Below, one piece after another: positions 34,338 to 43,069 of a stretch of DNA of 64,000 nt (positions are counted from its first letter, which is position 1; each line of letters opens with the position of its first letter). The notes below the pieces were generated by a model that was given only the letters and a program-made list of their open reading frames with translations, had not been told where the DNA came from and ran no database searches. The DNA is taken from contig CBDUBH010000003.1 in the NCBI GenBank assembly GCA_965365345.1, positions 7,048 through 71,047 on the forward strand, read 5' to 3'. A program made the position numbers and the translations under genes. The stretch is from CBDUBH01 sp965365345 (lineage in GTDB: Bacteria > Bacteroidota > Ignavibacteria > Ignavibacteriales > SURF-24).

Positions 34338-35010
34338 ATCGCATAATAATAAATACGCAAGATTATTTTTTGATATTTATCTGAATAAATTATTGCGAAG
34401 CAAATTCAGCAATTTTTATTTGATGAATACTCCGCCTAAAATTGATTCGAAACTTCCATTGGTAATTACGCCAAATCATTTTTCATGGTGGGACGGATTT
34501 TTTATTGATTTTCTTAACACAAAATTGATCAAAAAATATTTTCATATTATGATGCTTGAGCATCAACTCGATAAATATTGGTTTTTCAAGTATCTTGGCG
34601 CATATTCTATAAATCAGCAAAATCCAAAATCGATTACCGAAACTGCAAATTACACAAAAGAAATTCTGCATGATGAAAAAAACTTGACCGTGATTTATCC
34701 GCAGGGCAAAATTGAAGCATATGATTCGCGTCCGGTTTCATTAAAGCAAGGATTAAAGTATTTTTTAAAAGATGTTTCACCGGATGTAAATGTTTTGATC
34801 GTTTCATTCAAGATTCAATTTGCCGAAGATAAAAATCCTTTTATTGCAGTTCGATTTGGAAATTGTTTAACAGCATCGGGCGTGCTTTCGGATTTTGATC
34901 AGTATGAAAAAATGTTCAACGATAATTTACGCATGCTTGATGCCGAAACAATTTCACAAAATTATATTTTTGATCTTTTTTCCTCAAACTCAATAATGGC
35001 TGCAAAATGA
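34330..35010 (+). CDS. PlsC-like acyltransferase of the carotenoid operon (CruD-like role)
   Basis: 226 residues of the lysophospholipid acyltransferase fold. Motif I is ITPNHFSWWDGFFIDF (HX4D) near residue 50; motif III appears as VIYPQGKIEAYDSRP near 130, where the usual FPEG(T/S)R Glu is replaced by Gln. No strong membrane anchor precedes the motif. Its position beside a glycosyltransferase suggests it acylates the sugar of a carotenoid glycoside, as CruD does in green sulfur bacteria, but sequence kinship to CruD is not shown. It overlaps its neighbours by eight and four bases. Confidence 0.75.
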   Translation: MIKSHNNKYARLFFDIYLNKLLRSKFSNFYLMNTPPKIDSKLPLVITPNHFSWWDGFFIDFLNTKLIKKYFHIMMLEHQLDKYWFFKYLGAYSINQQNPKSITETANYTKEILHDEKNLTVIYPQGKIEAYDSRPVSLKQGLKYFLKDVSPDVNVLIVSFKIQFAEDKNPFIAVRFGNCLTASGVLSDFDQYEKMFNDNLRMLDAETISQNYIFDLFSSNSIMAAK

Positions 35011-36107
35011 TTTTCATTTTTTATTTCATTTTATTTTTTTCAGCTTTAACATTTTGCGTTGCGTTATACAATTTATTTACCGCACCGGAGTTTACAAAAC
35101 TTAAAAATGATGATCTTAATTTTTCGATAGATGTTTCAGTTTTAATTCCTGCTCGGAATGAAGAAAATAATATTTCAAATATTTTAAATTCAGTTTTAGC
35201 ACAATCGCACAAACGTACTGAAATTATTGTGCTTGATGATAATTCCACCGATAATACTTTTAAAATTGCAAGTGATTTTTCAAAACAATATTCTAATTTA
35301 AAAATTATTGAAGGCGAACCACTTCCTGAAAATTGGATCGGTAAAAATTGGGCTTGTTACCAACTATACCAAAATTCCAAAAGCGAAATTTTAATTTTTG
35401 TTGATGCTGATGTTTGGCTTGACTCGCAAACTTTAAACTCGGCGATTTACTATTTTGAAAAATACAGATTGAATTTATTAACATGTTTTCCAACGCAAAA
35501 AATAAATTCATTTGGTGAAAAGTTGATCGTTCCGCTTATGGATTGGCTTCTTATAAATTTTCTTCCTTTGAGAAAAGTTTATTCATCAAGAATTTCTTCA
35601 TTTGTTGCGGCTAACGGACAATTTTTAATGATAGATAAAAAAACTTACGAGCAAATTGGGACGCATAAAAATTTTGCAGGTAAAATTGTTGAAGACATGG
35701 AAATTGCCCGCGCCGTAAAATCAAGCGGAAATAAAATGATGACGTTCCTCGGGAATAATTTGATAACCTGTAAAATGTATTCAATTTTTGCCGAAGCATT
35801 TAACGGATTTTCCAAAAATTTTTTTGCAGGATTTAATTTAAGTCCTTTTGTTTTCATAACTTTTTTAATCTTCATTGAAGTAATTTTTCTTCTGCCATTT
35901 TTATTTTTGATCTTTGATTCAGTATTTTTTATTCCCGTAATACTGATTTTATTGAGCAGAATCCTAAATTCAATTTTAAGTAAGCAAAATATTTTAATGA
36001 ATATTTTTTTACATCCTGTTCAAATGCTATTTCTTTTTTTTATTGGGATCAATTCTATTAAAGTAAATTTGAAAAACGAGATCGTATGGAAGCAGCGCAA
36101 ATATTAA
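35007..36107 (+). CDS. GT2 family glycosyltransferase, probable carotenoid glycosyltransferase (CruC-like role)
   Basis: 366 residues. An N-terminal hydrophobic helix (IFIFYFILFFSALTFCVALYN) precedes a GT-A domain with VSVLIPARNEENNISNILN, EIIVLDDNSTDNT, ILIFVDADVWLD (the metal-binding DxD near residue 130) and EDMEIARAVKSSGN (acceptor-side ED). Three hydrophobic helices close the protein. GT2 enzymes of this shape act on membrane-bound lipid acceptors. In this operon the likely acceptor is the 1'-hydroxyl made by the CruF-type hydratase. It overlaps the acyltransferase gene (ATGA) and the hydratase gene by 22 bases. Confidence 0.8.
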   Translation: MIFIFYFILFFSALTFCVALYNLFTAPEFTKLKNDDLNFSIDVSVLIPARNEENNISNILNSVLAQSHKRTEIIVLDDNSTDNTFKIASDFSKQYSNLKIIEGEPLPENWIGKNWACYQLYQNSKSEILIFVDADVWLDSQTLNSAIYYFEKYRLNLLTCFPTQKINSFGEKLIVPLMDWLLINFLPLRKVYSSRISSFVAANGQFLMIDKKTYEQIGTHKNFAGKIVEDMEIARAVKSSGNKMMTFLGNNLITCKMYSIFAEAFNGFSKNFFAGFNLSPFVFITFLIFIEVIFLLPFLFLIFDSVFFIPVILILLSRILNSILSKQNILMNIFLHPVQMLFLFFIGINSIKVNLKNEIVWKQRKY

Positions 36108-36730
36108 AAGAAAAAAAAATTTTCGTATTTATCGTTTTGATTTTCTTTGTGGGGATTTTGGGTCATTCTTTTAATCTTACTTTCGATCTTATGATATTTT
36201 TAACTCCGTTCACTCTTTTACTCATTGGAATTATTTTACTTTTTTATATTTATTTTTACGAAGACAAACACATTTTGATCTGGTCATTTTTCGTTTTTAT
36301 AATTACGGTTATTCTGGAAATCATTGGAGTTAAAACAGGAAGTATTTTCGGAAATTATTTTTATGGTGATACTCTCGGATTAAAATTTTTTGAAGTGCCA
36401 TTAATTATTGGGTTTAATTGGATGTTTGTAATTCTGGGTGCAATAAATTTTACACAAAAAATTATCAGAACAAAATTTATTGTTCCATTATTTGCCGCAA
36501 ATCTTTGCGTTGCATTTGATCTTGCGTTAGAGCCTGTTGCAATTAAATTAAATTACTGGAATTGGCAAAACGGAAATATTCCGCTTCAAAATTATTTTGC
36601 ATGGTTCTTAATTTCATTTTTAGCAGCGATCACATTTTCATTTTTTAATTTCAAAATAAAAAGTAATTTGCTTGCTGTGTACTTTTTTGTTCAATTGATA
36701 TTCTTCCTTTTTCTTAATATCATTTTGTAA
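36086..36730 (+). CDS. cruF: Carotenoid 1',2'-hydratase, CruF family (DUF422)
   Basis: 214 residues with six or seven hydrophobic segments. The family signature LEIIGVKTGSIFGNYFYGDTLG, continued by FEVPLIIGFNWMFVILGA, is near residues 75-115, and the second signature FAANLCVAFDLALEPVAIKLNYWNWQ near 140-165. CruF adds water to the psi end of gamma-carotene or related carotenoids, giving a 1'-hydroxyl. It overlaps the glycosyltransferase gene and is followed 16 bases later by the ketolase. Confidence 0.88.
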   Translation: MEAAQILKEKKIFVFIVLIFFVGILGHSFNLTFDLMIFLTPFTLLLIGIILLFYIYFYEDKHILIWSFFVFIITVILEIIGVKTGSIFGNYFYGDTLGLKFFEVPLIIGFNWMFVILGAINFTQKIIRTKFIVPLFAANLCVAFDLALEPVAIKLNYWNWQNGNIPLQNYFAWFLISFLAAITFSFFNFKIKSNLLAVYFFVQLIFFLFLNIIL

Positions 36731-36746
36731 AATAGAAAGTGTAAAA

Positions 36747-37427
36747 ATGGGAATTCTAATTTCATTAACAATAATTTTTATCTGGCTTTTTCACTTAATT
36801 TATATTTTAAATTTTATTGAAGTGAATTTCCTTTCCTTTTGGTTTTACTTTCATTTATTTTTGCAAACCTATTTTTACACCGGATTATTTATTACTGCGC
36901 ATGATGCAATGCACGGTAGCATATCCAAAAATAAAATTATTAACAAATCGCTTGGTACCGCAGCAACTTTTTTGTATGCCGGACTTTCATATAATCGACT
37001 GATCAAAAATCATTTTAAACATCATAAAGATCCCGGTGATAATTCTGATCCCGATTTTTCAACTCATTCACAAAATTTTTTCGTATGGTGGGCAACTTTT
37101 ATGTTTCGCTATGCAACTTTAATTCAAATAATAATAATGGCTTTAGCTTTTAACATTTTGAAAATTTGGTTTAGTGAAATTTCAATCTGGATGTTTTGGG
37201 TTGTACCCGCAATTCTTTCATCAATTCAGCTATTTTATTTCGGAACTTACATTCCGCATAAATATCCGCACCATCATAAAATGATGCCGCACAAAGCGCG
37301 CACGCAAAAACGGAATCATTTGTGGGCAATGCTTTCTTGTTATTTTTTCGGATATCATTTTGAGCATCACGAATCACCAAAAACTCCATGGTGGCAGTTG
37401 TATAAAATTAAGGATGGAAAGATTTGA
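36747..37427 (+). CDS. crtW: Beta-carotene ketolase, CrtW-like membrane di-iron oxygenase
   Basis: 226 residues, four membrane helices and the three His clusters of the fatty-acid hydroxylase superfamily: ITAHDAMHGS near residue 50, NHFKHHKDPG near 88 with DPDF, and FGYHFEHHESPKTPWWQLY near 205. FYFGTYIPHKYPHH before the last cluster is shared with CrtW-type 4-ketolases. It would add a 4-oxo group to the beta ring. It is the last gene of the operon. The following 230 bases hold AT-rich AAAGATT-like repeats and part of the palindrome family, and no gene. Confidence 0.88.
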   Translation: MGILISLTIIFIWLFHLIYILNFIEVNFLSFWFYFHLFLQTYFYTGLFITAHDAMHGSISKNKIINKSLGTAATFLYAGLSYNRLIKNHFKHHKDPGDNSDPDFSTHSQNFFVWWATFMFRYATLIQIIIMALAFNILKIWFSEISIWMFWVVPAILSSIQLFYFGTYIPHKYPHHHKMMPHKARTQKRNHLWAMLSCYFFGYHFEHHESPKTPWWQLYKIKDGKI

Positions 37428-37505
37428 AAGATGAAAAAATTCAAAAATGAAAAGATTCAAAGATGAAAAAATTAGAAAAATTAATTTAATAATACTAAAG
37501 AACCT

Positions 37506-37600
37506 TCATCCCGGCCAGCCAGTAGGCAAGCTTGCCCGGAATCAGACGACAATTATAAATGGAATTATTTTGTTTAATTCCCGACAAGCGAGAATGACAA
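37506..37600. repeat. Two degenerate copies of the dispersed palindrome family
   Basis: TTCATCCCGGCC...GCCCGGAATCAGACG at 37506-37548 and ATTCCCGACAAGCGAGAATGAC near 37578-37600 are variants of the GTCATTCCGG...CCGGAATCTGAC palindrome seen after other genes. They fill the gap between crtW and the convergent barrel gene. Confidence 0.5.
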
Positions 37601-37657
37601 ATTAATTTTTAGACTTCTTAAATTCTTACTTTCTTAAATTTTTGCTTTCAAAATTTC

Positions 37658-38128
37658 TCATTTAAAAAAATATCTTGCGCCGAAAGAAACATCGAGATCT
37701 AAGCCAGTTGTTGGAAATAATCTAAAAACCGGAGCCGCTTCAAAAAATATATCAATCGGAAGTTCCGCATCTTCGCTCATCCATAAAATTCCGCCAATTG
37801 CTTTTATGCCGAATGCACTTGAGCCGACTTTACTCGTCAAAATATTAATTCCAAATCCGTAATAAACGGGAAATTCAGTTTGAGATTTTATCAAATCATA
37901 ATTATGATATAAATGCGAAATGCTGATATGAACGCTGCTGTTCTTTTTGAAAACAGACGCGCCAACGGTAAAATCTAAAGCGTTGGAACTGCTGTACCAA
38001 TATTTTCCATTAATTCCCGTGGGTTCACCAATCTTAAATCCAACTCCAAATCCGCTTTCCTGCGCAAACACCGGAATCGAAATTACGATAAAAAGAAATG
38101 TTGTAAAGATCAGATTTTTGAATTTCAT
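37658..38128 (-). CDS. Small outer-membrane beta-barrel-like protein
   Basis: 156 residues from ATG 38128; a TTG eight codons upstream would precede the signal peptide and is rejected. The signal is KFKNLIFTTFLFIVISIPVFA. The mature part has alternating aromatic strands (GFGVGFKIGEPTGINGKYWY, then LDFTVGASVFKKNSSVHI) and ends LDLDVSFGARYFFK, with a terminal aromatic-basic strand. This pattern resembles small outer-membrane barrels such as the DUF3996 group. It converges with crtW. No function can be assigned. Confidence 0.65.
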   Translation of the reverse strand: MKFKNLIFTTFLFIVISIPVFAQESGFGVGFKIGEPTGINGKYWYSSSNALDFTVGASVFKKNSSVHISISHLYHNYDLIKSQTEFPVYYGFGINILTSKVGSSAFGIKAIGGILWMSEDAELPIDIFFEAAPVFRLFPTTGLDLDVSFGARYFFK

Positions 38129-38284
38129 TTTCGACCCGAAATTTTTCTGCAAAATTTAATTATTCTTACCTTTCTTAAATTAATTCTGTTCCAAATTTTC
38201 TTTGTATATTAATTGATTTCTTTTTAAAATAAAAAATCTAATAATTTATTTGTAAGCTATAATATTAAACATTTTGAGGATTAA

Positions 38285-39790
38285 ATGAAAGTTGAAGGAA
38301 CAGCCGGGGAAGTTTATTCAAAAGTAGAAGAACTCTCATCAGATTTTGATTACAATAATAAAGAGACCGCTATTATTTTAGCCGCCGGACACGGAAAAAG
38401 AATAAAATCTCAAACATCAAAAATGCTTCATAAGATTTGGGAAATGGCAACAGTTGAAAGAGTTTATGATGCCTGCAAATTAGGAATTGAAAATCTTAAC
38501 ACGATTGTTGTTGTTGGAATTAAAGCCATTGATGTTATGGAAGTTGTTGGCAAAAAAGAAAATTCACTTTTTGCTTATCAGGAAGTTCAAAACGGAACCG
38601 GACACGCAGTTCAAGTTGCGCTTGAAAAAGTTCATAAAGATTACGATGGAATAATTTACGTTTTGCCCGGCGATATGGGTTTGATAAATAAAGAAACAAT
38701 GAAAATGTTCCGAAATGAATTTATTCAATCAAAATCCGATATGATGGTTTTAACGGGAATTTACGAAGGCGATCCGCTTTTAAACAGTTACGGAAGAATT
38801 GTCCGCGTTAAAGAAATGGATTCGCAAGGAAATCCTTCAGGAGATGATTTCGGGAAAGTTATTGAAATTATTGAGTACAAAGATATTTTAAAACTTGAAA
38901 TTGATAAACCTTACATCTTAAATTTTAACGGACGCGAATATTCTTTTACCAGACAGGAATTGATCGAAAATAATGAATTCAATTCAGGAGTTTATGCTTT
39001 CGATTACAAAAAACTTATCACGCTTGTTGATAAATTAAGCAGCAACAACGCGCAAAAAGAAATTTACATTACTGATTTAATTTCACTTTTCAATCAGCAC
39101 GGTTACACCGTTAAAGCAGTTTCACCAAAAGAGCAATACGTTTTGATGGGCTTTAACAACAAATCGGTTTTGCTGGAAATGGAATCAATTGCGCGCAGCA
39201 AAGTTTACGATAAATTAAAAGATATTGTTGAAATTGTTGATCCCGATGATTTTTTCATTCATGATTCAGTCGTGGAAGAAATTTTGCGAATGGATAATGA
39301 AGGAATTCCGCTTGATATAAAAATCGGGAAAGGCGTTTACATTGGCGCAGGCGTAAAATTGAATTACAATATTACTTTTAGAAAAAATGCGCGTATTGAA
39401 TCAAATATTCATTTCGGTAAAAATGTGACCGTTGGCGAAAATGTTTTAATTTCCTGCTGGAAAGAACAAAATTTGTATATCGGTGAAAATGTGGAAATTC
39501 TTTTTAACGCTGTAATAAAAGGAAATGTAAAGATTGGCGATAACACCACGATCGAATCTAATGTTAAAATTACGGGAAGTGATGAATTTCCGACCGAGAT
39601 CGGTAAAAATGTTTTGGTAAAAGGAACAACTTACATTTACGGAACAAAAATTTCAGATGATATTTTGATCGAGCACAGCGTTTTGATCAAAAAGAAAGTT
39701 GAAAAAATAGTTAAGAAAAACGGTACCGTTGTTCCGATAAGATTTTATCTTCCTTTGCCTGAAGGAATGGATGCAGTTGAAGATATTTAG
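38285..39790 (+). CDS. GlmU-like bifunctional-type nucleotidyltransferase with non-canonical left-handed helix
   Basis: 501 residues. Residues 26-290 form the sugar-1-phosphate uridylyltransferase domain: LAAGHGKRIKSQ at 32-43, QNGTGHAVQVA at 102-112, LPGDMGLI near 128, EYKDIL and FNSGVYAF. This is the GlmU pattern. Residues 340-480 are hexapeptide repeats, but the acetyltransferase residues of GlmU (the K..H.SYIGDA region) are not recognisable and the C-terminus is unusual (VPIRFYLPLPEGMDAVEDI). The enzyme probably makes UDP-GlcNAc or a similar UDP-sugar; the acetyltransferase step is doubtful. Gap downstream holds AAAGATT-type tracts and palindromes. Confidence 0.78.
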   Translation: MKVEGTAGEVYSKVEELSSDFDYNNKETAIILAAGHGKRIKSQTSKMLHKIWEMATVERVYDACKLGIENLNTIVVVGIKAIDVMEVVGKKENSLFAYQEVQNGTGHAVQVALEKVHKDYDGIIYVLPGDMGLINKETMKMFRNEFIQSKSDMMVLTGIYEGDPLLNSYGRIVRVKEMDSQGNPSGDDFGKVIEIIEYKDILKLEIDKPYILNFNGREYSFTRQELIENNEFNSGVYAFDYKKLITLVDKLSSNNAQKEIYITDLISLFNQHGYTVKAVSPKEQYVLMGFNNKSVLLEMESIARSKVYDKLKDIVEIVDPDDFFIHDSVVEEILRMDNEGIPLDIKIGKGVYIGAGVKLNYNITFRKNARIESNIHFGKNVTVGENVLISCWKEQNLYIGENVEILFNAVIKGNVKIGDNTTIESNVKITGSDEFPTEIGKNVLVKGTTYIYGTKISDDILIEHSVLIKKKVEKIVKKNGTVVPIRFYLPLPEGMDAVEDI

Positions 39791-39916
39791 AATTTTAGAA
39801 AATCAGAATTTTAGAATTGAAGAATAGAGGAATTTATAAGATTAGAAAGATGAAAAAATTAAGCCGTCATTCCGGTTTATCGGGAAGAAGATTGAAAATC
39901 AAAAATATAAACATAA

Positions 39917-39954
39917 TTTGCTGTCATTCCGGCAAAGTCCGGAATCAGACAGCA
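39917..39954. repeat. Palindrome of the GTCATTCCGG family
   Basis: TTGCTGTC, ATTCCGG, CAAAGT, CCGGAAT, CA, GACAGCAA form a near-perfect hairpin. A half-copy (GCCGTCATTCCGG) sits just upstream at 39862-39874. The element recurs after the Tex gene (50918) and near 43.7 kb. Confidence 0.65.
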
Positions 39955-40007
39955 ACTTTAAAGTTAAAATCTTATCTATTTCAATAAAACATTTCAAATT
40001 TAAAATA

Positions 40008-40039
40008 AAAAAGCAATGTGGAATTTCACATTGCTTTTT
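40008..40039. terminator. Bidirectional terminator between glmU-like and rpsT
   Basis: AAAAAGCAATGTG and CACATTGCTTTTT form a 13-base stem with a six-base loop, with A and T runs on both sides. It serves the convergent nucleotidyltransferase and S20 genes. Confidence 0.88.
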
Positions 40040-40063
40040 CAAATAAAAATTTTTCAGAAAAAA

Positions 40064-40339
40064 TTATTCTTTTTCTGTTTCTGCAGCGCCTAAATTATTT
40101 ACATATTTAGTTAAAGCAGATTTTTTTCTTGCGGCGGTATTTCTGTGCAAACGACCTTTATTCACATTTTTATCAATCGTGGCAACTGCTTCTCTGTATA
40201 ATTTTTCCGCTTCAGTTTTTTCCTCTGAATTAAAAACTTTCTTGATCAAAGTTTTAATTTTTGATTCAGCGTTTTTATTAATTTCTCTTTTCTTAGCGTT
40301 TGTTTTAATTCTTTTTTTAGCCGATTTATGATGAGCCAT
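40064..40339 (-). CDS. rpsT: 30S ribosomal protein S20
   Basis: 91 residues starting MAHHKSAKKRIKTNAKKRE, the S20 N-terminus, with GRLHRNTAARKKSALTKYVN at the conserved C-terminal helix. S20 binds 16S rRNA helices in the body and platform of the 30S subunit. The start is the ATG at 40339; a TTG two codons upstream is possible but breaks the family pattern. Acidic tail AAETEKE is a small extension. It stands alone, as in most bacteria. Confidence 0.95.
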   Translation of the reverse strand: MAHHKSAKKRIKTNAKKREINKNAESKIKTLIKKVFNSEEKTEAEKLYREAVATIDKNVNKGRLHRNTAARKKSALTKYVNNLGAAETEKE

Positions 40340-40561
40340 TTCCAACCTTAATTTTATTTGAATAGTAAATATAAAGATTTATCAATATTATGTCAATAAT
40401 TGAATTAATTTTGAAATTTTTGCCAAATAAAATTTCTGCTACAAATGTTTCCAAATTTGATCACAAAATTTGATTTTAATTTAAGTCATCAAAATATCAG
40501 AAAAATTTTCAAAATAATTTATCAATTTTTGAATCTTTAAATCTTTATATCTTTGAATTTT

Positions 40562-41407
40562 TTAATCTTTCCCCAATTTACATTTTAGCGCTTCAATTTG
40601 CATCGGCACATGATTTCTTCCGACAACCGCAAAAACTTTTTCGCCGTTCAAAACCGCTTCGCTTAAAACATCAACCATGTTTTTATCTCTAAAATAACTT
40701 GAAGCGCGATTTACGTCATGTGTAAATTTTCCGCCGGTAATTTCGCCATCTCCCAAAGGATCGAACCACTCAATCGGCGCTTCCCAAAAATTTTCCGGCG
40801 AGTTCCAATATTTTTTGTAACTTTGCTGTAATTCAGAAGTTGAATTTATCACTCCGCTGAAATTTTCAAAATTGTTTATCACTTTTATCAGATTTTCCGC
40901 TGCGGCTTTTAATTTTTCTTCCGGAAGATTTTGCCTTTCACGGATTTGCGCAACTTCACGCAAAATATAAAAAAGCAAAACCTGATCTTTCGGGAAAGAT
41001 TGCATTACAAATCCGGCTTCATCTTGCGGGTCTGGTTCAAGTCGCGCAATTTTCAAATTATTCTTATGTGCTAAAAATCTTATGAAACCGGATTCGCCCA
41101 TTGTTGAAATTGCTTCACTTTCCGAATTTGCAATTCCTCTATCGGGACCTTCATAAAAAATTATTGTAGGTTTAAATTCTTCAAATGATTTTTTTATCTT
41201 ACCAAACTGCGGATGCAATATATCACGCGAATGTTCCGCACCGAAATAAAATAATTCACCGCCGTTTTCTGATTTTATTCTGAAATTCCATTCCTGATTT
41301 TCGGCTTCTTTCCAATTTTCGTATCGTATAATTTTATCATCGCAGTTATTTTGCGCAAATGAATAAGTTGAAATGATAATAAAAAATAGAAACGTAAATT
41401 TTTTCAT
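40562..41407 (-). CDS. Secreted TraB/TIKI-superfamily-like protein
   Basis: 281 residues with a signal peptide (FTFLFFIIISTYSFA, cut before QNN). The core shows the spaced motifs of the TraB/GumN/EreA-like fold: LFYFGAEHS near residue 57 (GxxH), TIIFYEGPDRG near 80 (Glu), KIARLEPDPQDEA near 120 (Arg-Glu) and FAVVGRNHVPMQIEA near 265 (GxxH). Members include putative metalloproteases and erythromycin-esterase-like proteins. The activity here is unknown, and identification rests on motif spacing. It has no operon partner. Confidence 0.6.
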   Translation of the reverse strand: MKKFTFLFFIIISTYSFAQNNCDDKIIRYENWKEAENQEWNFRIKSENGGELFYFGAEHSRDILHPQFGKIKKSFEEFKPTIIFYEGPDRGIANSESEAISTMGESGFIRFLAHKNNLKIARLEPDPQDEAGFVMQSFPKDQVLLFYILREVAQIRERQNLPEEKLKAAAENLIKVINNFENFSGVINSTSELQQSYKKYWNSPENFWEAPIEWFDPLGDGEITGGKFTHDVNRASSYFRDKNMVDVLSEAVLNGEKVFAVVGRNHVPMQIEALKCKLGKD

Positions 41408-41452
41408 AAGCGAAACTTTTTTTTATTCGAAGAATATTTAACTGATTTTATT

Positions 41453-42034
41453 TTACTTTCGCGCCAATTTCAAAATTCCGTTTACCATTTTTTCTGCGGT
41501 TTTTTTGTAATTTTCATTATAATATTTCATCAATTCTTCTTTTGAAGTTTTTGCGCCTTTTTTCTGCTTTTCCCACAAAACCGATAAAGTTGAAAAAGGC
41601 GGTAAAATTATTCCGATCGCATTGAAAAAATTGCTGATGTTTGAAATTACATTTTGCGCTCCGTCAGAATCTCCTGTAATTACAATTCCGCCAACTTTTC
41701 CATCTAATTTCGAGTCTTTACCCTGCATAATTTCATCATGAATTTCATCAAGCCGCTCAATCACTTTTTGAATTTCAGATGATTGATTATTCCACCAAAT
41801 CGGCGTTGCAAAAATTACGATTTCAGATTGAAGAATTTGCCCGTAAATTATTTGCCATTCATCACCCGCGCCCATATTTGTGTAAGTGCCGGGAAGAATA
41901 TTGTAATTTACAAGTTTAACAATTGAGCAATCAACATTTTCCTTCTTGAAAAAATCCGCAAGAAATTCCGAAAGGATTTCCGTATTGGAAAGTTCTTCTT
42001 TTTTAAGTGTGCCGAGCAAGATTATTGCTTTCAT
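41453..42034 (-). CDS. Flavodoxin family protein (NAD(P)H-dependent FMN reductase-like)
   Basis: 193 residues. IILLGTLKKEELSNTEIL is the phosphate-binding P-loop-like start, IVIFATPIWWNNQSSEIQKVIERL near residue 80 is the flavin ring loop, and GIVITGDSDGAQNVISNI near 125 completes the fold. It resembles WrbA/IsiB-like quinone or FMN reductases. TPIWW is characteristic. It may act in redox detoxification; partners are not encoded nearby. Confidence 0.8.
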   Translation of the reverse strand: MKAIILLGTLKKEELSNTEILSEFLADFFKKENVDCSIVKLVNYNILPGTYTNMGAGDEWQIIYGQILQSEIVIFATPIWWNNQSSEIQKVIERLDEIHDEIMQGKDSKLDGKVGGIVITGDSDGAQNVISNISNFFNAIGIILPPFSTLSVLWEKQKKGAKTSKEELMKYYNENYKKTAEKMVNGILKLARK

Positions 42035-42138
42035 TTTAATCTTTCGATTTTAATTTGATAAAATCAAAATAGATTTTAAAGGCAAAACTTCAAGTGAGAA
42101 ATATCGTTTGTCAAATTTCTTCTGCGAAAATTCCAAAA

Positions 42139-42882
42139 TCAATTTTGTTTATTTTTTTTCACTTTTTCTAAAATTTGCGGAATTATTTCTCCTGTTTTCC
42201 CTATCAGACTTTCATTTGCATAATATGAAAGTTCAGTTTGCTCAATATTTACTTCAACTAAATATGCGCCGCAGCGTTTTGCGAACATCGGGATTTGCGC
42301 TGCGGGATAAACAACCGCCGAAGTTCCGGCGACAAAAATTATATCGCAATTTTGCGCGGCGGTTTCGGCTGCCGAAAAAACATCTTCGGGAAGCATTTCG
42401 CCAAACCAAACCACATCCGGGCGAATCAATCCGCCGCAATCACATTTCGGAGCTTTATCTGTAAAATTAAGATCGGGCGAACTGAAATCTTTTTTACAAC
42501 CGATGCAATAATTTCTTTCAATATTTCCGTGAAGTTCGTAAACTTTTTTGCTTCCGGCTCTGCGGTGAAGATTATCAACATTTTGCGTTACCACCGAAAC
42601 ATCATCAAAGTAATTTTGAAATTCTGAAATTGCCACATGTCCGGCGTTCGGTTTTGATTCGTGAATTATTTTTCTTCTGTATTGATACCATTCCCAAACC
42701 ATATCGGGATTCCGCAAAAACGCATCAAAATTTGCTAATTCTTCCGGTTTTAATTTATTCCAAATTCCGCCCGCGCCGCGAAAAGTTGAAATTCCGCTTT
42801 CTGCCGAAATTCCCGCGCCGGTAAAAAATACAATTGAGTTTGCTTTTTGTAATCTGTCTAAAAGTTCTTTTGAAAAATTCAT
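42139..42882 (-). CDS. cobB: NAD-dependent protein deacylase, sirtuin CobB-like
   Basis: 247 residues of the Sir2 family. FFTGAGISAESGISTFRGAGG near residue 20, TQNVDNLHRRAGS near 104, catalytic His in ELHGN near 122, zinc cysteines in NYCIGCKKD and PKCDCGGL, and VWFGEMLPEDVF. The segment VWEWYQYRRKI near 60 contains the Tyr-x-x-Arg pair that, in SIRT5 and E. coli CobB, binds acidic acyl groups, so desuccinylase or demalonylase activity is predicted in addition to deacetylation. It is a single gene. Two long shadow frames on the opposite strand were ignored. Confidence 0.92.
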   Translation of the reverse strand: MNFSKELLDRLQKANSIVFFTGAGISAESGISTFRGAGGIWNKLKPEELANFDAFLRNPDMVWEWYQYRRKIIHESKPNAGHVAISEFQNYFDDVSVVTQNVDNLHRRAGSKKVYELHGNIERNYCIGCKKDFSSPDLNFTDKAPKCDCGGLIRPDVVWFGEMLPEDVFSAAETAAQNCDIIFVAGTSAVVYPAAQIPMFAKRCGAYLVEVNIEQTELSYYANESLIGKTGEIIPQILEKVKKNKQN

Positions 42883-43069
42883 GATCTCAATTAAAAATTA
42901 TAAATGAAAAATTAAAAAGTTTTTTAAAATTTATTCTATTGTAACAAAAATATTTGTTCTAAATTAAGAATGATTTATAAAAAGGAATGACAAATTAAAA
43001 TTTATCAACTTTCTTAAAAATTCAAACAAAATAATTTATAAAAATTTCATTTAGAATTAAGTGCAAAAA

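Noticed and set aside
42108..42627. Plus-strand ORFs opposite cobB (60-118 codons)
   Set aside because: They run antisense through intact sirtuin motifs, have no Shine-Dalgarno and contain Arg/Ile-rich shadow sequence.
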